DNA of 64,000 nt, taken from positions 6,790,001-6,854,000 of the forward strand of contig NZ_CP116413.1 in the NCBI RefSeq assembly GCF_030064675.1, given 5' to 3'. The position numbers and the translations under genes are program-made. This document shows positions 61,277 through 64,000 of this stretch, piece by piece (position 1 is the first letter of the stretch; each line of letters opens with the position of its first letter). Below the pieces are notes generated by a model. That model was not told the origin of the DNA, searched no databases, and saw only the letters and a list, made by a program, of their open reading frames with translations. This DNA comes from Crossiella sp. CA-258035. GTDB lineage: Bacteria; Actinomycetota; Actinomycetes; Mycobacteriales; Pseudonocardiaceae.

Positions 61277-62916
61277 CCGGTCTCCTCGGCTTCGCCCGCG
61301 GCGACCACGAGCGCCAGCAGGGCGTCCACGTCGGCGGTGCTGGCGTGCGGGTTGAGCAGGGTGAGCTTGAGCCGGATCCGGCCGTCGACCTCGGTGCGGC
61401 CGATGACCGCGCTGCCCTCGGTGAGCAGGCGGCGGCGCAGCGCGGCGTTCACCCGGTCCTCTTCCCCTTGCCCGGACTGGAAGTGGAACACCACGGTGGA
61501 CAGTGTGGGCTGGGCGGCGAGCACCAGGCGCGGGTGCGCGGCGATCACCGCGGCGGCGTGCCGGGCGAGGTCGTGACAGGCGTCGACCAGCGCGCCGAGC
61601 CCGGCGCGGCCCAGCGCGCGGAAGGTGACCGCGAGCTTGAGCGCGTCCAGGCGGCGGGTGGTGCGCAGCGAGTAGCCGAGCAGGCTGCGGAAGCCGAGCT
61701 CCTCGTCGTCGGCCGGGTTGAGGTAGGCGACCCGGCGGGTCAGCGGGTCGAAGGAGTCCGCGCGCCGGGTCAGGAACCCGCCCGCGGCAACGGGTTGCCA
61801 GCCGAACTTGTGCAGGTCCACCGCGACCGAGTCGGCCAGGGCGAGGCCGTGCAGCAGTGGGGCGAGCCGGTCGGAGAACAGCGCGCCGCCGCCGTAGGCC
61901 GCGTCGACGTGGAACCAGGCGTCGTGCGCGGTGGCGATCGCGGCCAGTTCCGGCAGCGGGTCGATCACGCCGAAGTCGGTGGTGCCCGCGGTGCCGACCA
62001 CCGCGATCGGCCGCCGCCCATCGGCGCGGTCGGCCATGATGGTGGCCAGCAGCGCGGCCGGGTCGAGGCGCTGGTCCGGGGTGACCGGCACCGGCACCAC
62101 GGCGTCCTCGCCGAGGCCGAGGATGCCCGCGTTGCGCTGCACCGAGAAGTGCGCGGCGGCGCTGCAGTACACCCGGGGCCGCTCGGCCGGGGTGTGCTCG
62201 CGGGCGAGCAGCAGGCCCATCAGGTTGGACTCGGTGCCGCCGGAGGTCAGCACTCCCCCGGCCTGCTCCGGCTGGTAGCCCACGAGCTCGGCGAGCGCGC
62301 GGACCACCCAGGGTTCCAGCTCGGTGGCGGCGGGCGCCTGGTCCCAGGAGTCCAGGGACTGGTTCATCGCCCCGGCCGCGATCTCGGCGGCGACCGCGAT
62401 GGCCAGTGGCGGGCAGTGCAGGTGCCCGGCGCAGCGCGGATCGGCCGGGTCGGCGGAACCCGCGGCGATGAGCCTGGTCAGCTCGGCGAGCGCGGGTTCG
62501 GCGCCGATGCCCTTGGCGGGCAAGGGGTTGTGGTCGACGGCGGCCGCGGCCGCGGCGGCGATGTGCGCGGGCGGTCCGGCCGGGGTTGGGCCGCCGCGTT
62601 CGGCGGTGCCCTTGGCCAGGGACTCCAGCACGATGTCGACGAGCGGGGCGAGCGCGGCGGCGCCGGCCACGCCACCGGCGAGGGCGGCGGGGTCCGGGGA
62701 GCCGAACTGGCCGCGGTGGGGAGCGGGGCCTGCCGAGCCGTGGCCGGGCGCAGCAGGGCCGGCGGGGCTGGGCGTGGCGGCGGAACCTGGCGCTGCGGCA
62801 GGGCCGGGCGCTGCGGCGGGGCTGGCGGTGCCGCTGGAGCCGGGCGCGGCGGAACCGGCCGGGCGCTCGGGTGTTCTTGGCACGCCGTCGGTTCGGGCGC
62901 TCCACTTCGCGGTCAT
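61273..62916 (-). CDS. L-2,4-diaminobutyrate decarboxylase (RhbB/Ddc-like) with disordered N-terminus
   Basis: A 547-residue group II PLP decarboxylase. HFSVQRNAGILGLG, HVDAAYGGG (PLP aspartate) and the Schiff-base lysine in VAVDLHKFGWQP near residue 367 are present; HCPPLAIAVAAEIAAGAMNQSLDSWDQAPAATELE is typical of diaminobutyrate/tyrosine-type enzymes. It would convert 2,4-diaminobutyrate to 1,3-diaminopropane. Residues about 10-70 are an Ala/Pro/Gly/Ser-rich stretch not usual for the family. ATG 62916 overlaps the aminotransferase stop (ATGA), supporting this start. Confidence 0.88.
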   Translation of the reverse strand: MTAKWSARTDGVPRTPERPAGSAAPGSSGTASPAAAPGPAAAPGSAATPSPAGPAAPGHGSAGPAPHRGQFGSPDPAALAGGVAGAAALAPLVDIVLESLAKGTAERGGPTPAGPPAHIAAAAAAAVDHNPLPAKGIGAEPALAELTRLIAAGSADPADPRCAGHLHCPPLAIAVAAEIAAGAMNQSLDSWDQAPAATELEPWVVRALAELVGYQPEQAGGVLTSGGTESNLMGLLLAREHTPAERPRVYCSAAAHFSVQRNAGILGLGEDAVVPVPVTPDQRLDPAALLATIMADRADGRRPIAVVGTAGTTDFGVIDPLPELAAIATAHDAWFHVDAAYGGGALFSDRLAPLLHGLALADSVAVDLHKFGWQPVAAGGFLTRRADSFDPLTRRVAYLNPADDEELGFRSLLGYSLRTTRRLDALKLAVTFRALGRAGLGALVDACHDLARHAAAVIAAHPRLVLAAQPTLSTVVFHFQSGQGEEDRVNAALRRRLLTEGSAVIGRTEVDGRIRLKLTLLNPHASTADVDALLALVVAAGEAEETG

Positions 62917-64000
62917 CGGCTCGCTCCGCGGTCGACCGCGGTCACGGCCTCGCCCAGGCGGTTGAGCACGCTGGTGGCCTCCTGGTCGGTGATGGTCAGT
63001 GGGGGCAGCAGCCGGACCACCGAGTCGCCCCGGCCGCCCAGCTCCAGGAGCAGGCCGCGGTGCAGGCATTCCGTGCGGATGGCGGCGGCCAGTTCCGGGG
63101 CGGCCGGGCGGGCGCCGAGGGCGTCCGGGGTGGCGTCCGGGTTGACGATTTCCAGGCCCAGCATGAGGCCGCGGCCGCGGACCTCGCCGATGCAGGAGGA
63201 GTTTCCTTGCAGGACGCGGAGTTCGGCCAGCATCCTGTCGCCCAGGTCGGCGGCGCGGGCGGACAGGTCCTGCTCGGCGACGAAGCGCAGGGTGGCCGCG
63301 CCGGCTGCCATGGCGAGCTGGTTGCCGCGGAAGGTGCCGGTGTGCGCGCCGGGCAGCCAACTGTCCAAAGCGGACTTGTAGACGATCACCGCGAGGGGCA
63401 GGCTGCCGCCGATGGCCTTGGACAGCACCATGACGTCCGGGGTGATCCCGCTGTGCTGCACGGCCCAGAACTCGCCGGTGCGGCCGACGCCGGTCTGCAC
63501 CTCGTCCACGATGAGCGGGATCCCGTGCTCTTCGGTGATCCGGCGCATGTCGCGCAGCCATCTGTCGGGGCTGGGGATGACGCCACCCTCGCCCTGCACC
63601 GCTTCCAGTATCATGGCGGCGGGTGGCAGGACCCCGGAGTGGCTGTCGGTGAGCAGCGACTCGACCAGGCGCGCGCCGATCTGGTGCGCCTGCGGGCCGC
63701 CGAGGCCGAACGGGCAGCGGTAGTCGTAGGGGTAGGGCAGCCGGGTCACGTTGAACCCGTTGTCCGCCAACGGCTCGCGCACCGCGAGGTTGCCGCTGGT
63801 GGCCAGCGCGCCGGCGGTCATGCCGTGGTAGGCGCCGGTGAAGGCGAGCACGTTCTGCCTGCCGGTGGCGGTGCGGGCGAGCTTGAGCGCGGCCTCCACC
63901 GCGTCGGTGCCCGCCGGGCCGCAGAAGTGGATCCGGCAGTCCGCGGCCAGCTCCGGTGGCAGGGTGTCCAGCAGCGCGGTGGTGAAGTCGTCCTTCTCCG
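62913..64000 (-). CDS. L-2,4-diaminobutyrate 2-oxoglutarate aminotransferase (RhbA/Dat/EctB-like), 5' end beyond window
   Basis: About 362 C-terminal residues of a class III aminotransferase are visible. FCGPAGTDAVEAALKLAR, ILEAVQGEGGVIPSP, LIVDEVQTGVGRTG and the PLP lysine in VLSKAIGG match Dat/EctB enzymes, which make 2,4-diaminobutyrate from aspartate semialdehyde. Followed immediately by the decarboxylase, the pair makes 1,3-diaminopropane, as in rhizobactin 1021 and schizokinen pathways. An ectoine role is less likely without EctA/EctC. The start lies past position 64000. Confidence 0.9.
   Translation of the reverse strand, partial: EKDDFTTALLDTLPPELAADCRIHFCGPAGTDAVEAALKLARTATGRQNVLAFTGAYHGMTAGALATSGNLAVREPLADNGFNVTRLPYPYDYRCPFGLGGPQAHQIGARLVESLLTDSHSGVLPPAAMILEAVQGEGGVIPSPDRWLRDMRRITEEHGIPLIVDEVQTGVGRTGEFWAVQHSGITPDVMVLSKAIGGSLPLAVIVYKSALDSWLPGAHTGTFRGNQLAMAAGAATLRFVAEQDLSARAADLGDRMLAELRVLQGNSSCIGEVRGRGLMLGLEIVNPDATPDALGARPAAPELAAAIRTECLHRGLLLELGGRGDSVVRLLPPLTITDQEATSVLNRLGEAVTAVDRGASR

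Noticed and set aside
62913-64000. Ectoine biosynthesis (EctB) reading of the aminotransferase
   Set aside because: No ectA or ectC is present, and the coupled decarboxylase and N-monooxygenase point to diaminopropane siderophore synthesis.

Overview
The window is about 70% GC with dense, often translationally coupled operons (many ATGA/GTGA overlaps), frequent GTG starts, SARP/AfsR-type regulators, ECF sigma factors and long perfect-stem terminators. This points to a filamentous actinomycete, most likely of the Pseudonocardiaceae (Saccharothrix/Crossiella/Kutzneria-like). That assignment is inference from style and gene content. No rRNA, tRNA, CRISPR array or insertion sequence was seen.

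Layout. 1-2 kb: tail of a PH-domain gene, a 22-bp-period inverted repeat array, and an ECF42-type sigma factor with its YCII partner. 2.1-7.2 kb: an NAD-dependent molybdenum formate dehydrogenase operon (fdsGBAD) behind a GntR-like palindrome. 7.2-11.2 kb: a leader peptide and methyltransferase, a secreted tannase/feruloyl-esterase-like enzyme, two tiny secreted peptides and an ECF sigma factor. 11.1-28.7 kb: a probable biosynthetic gene cluster. It has an AfsR-like regulator, an eight-gene operon (aldehyde dehydrogenase, acyl-CoA dehydrogenase, class III aminotransferase, cyclase, ACP, ketosynthase, InhA-like enoyl reductase, MaoC dehydratase), a five-gene tailoring operon (two flavoenzymes, P450, membrane protein, DUF2156 transferase) and a divergent TetR; a trypsin-like protease lies between the two operons.

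28.7-44.5 kb is accessory and housekeeping DNA: GGDEF protein, phosphoribosyltransferase, LysR, HxlR plus a second AfsR-like ATPase, MarR/YceI/pirin, a DinB-like enzyme, a secreted subtilase and a secreted hydrolase. It then holds a scar in which a truncated ATPase gene is joined head-to-head to a truncated cytosine permease, followed by YidC/DUF6412 and a NIPSNAP gene split by an amber codon. 44.3-48.8 kb: a small Cys-rich protein, an Lrp regulator and a branched-chain 2-oxoacid dehydrogenase operon (E1a, E1b, E2).

49.2-64 kb holds a hydroxamate-citrate siderophore locus of the rhizobactin/schizokinen logic: acetyltransferase and two IucA/IucC synthetases on one arm; diaminobutyrate aminotransferase (cut by the window end), diaminobutyrate decarboxylase, N-monooxygenase and an unexpected glutamine-synthetase-like ligase on the other. 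Between the arms lie a PLP decarboxylase, an ArsR/mini-P450/PEP-mutase cassette, a lipoprotein and a GNAT.

Across the whole window a 13-bp motif, GTCCACWNNGGAC, recurs in both genes and spacers. Inside genes it forces rare codons, so it looks like a DNA-level signal rather than protein coding.
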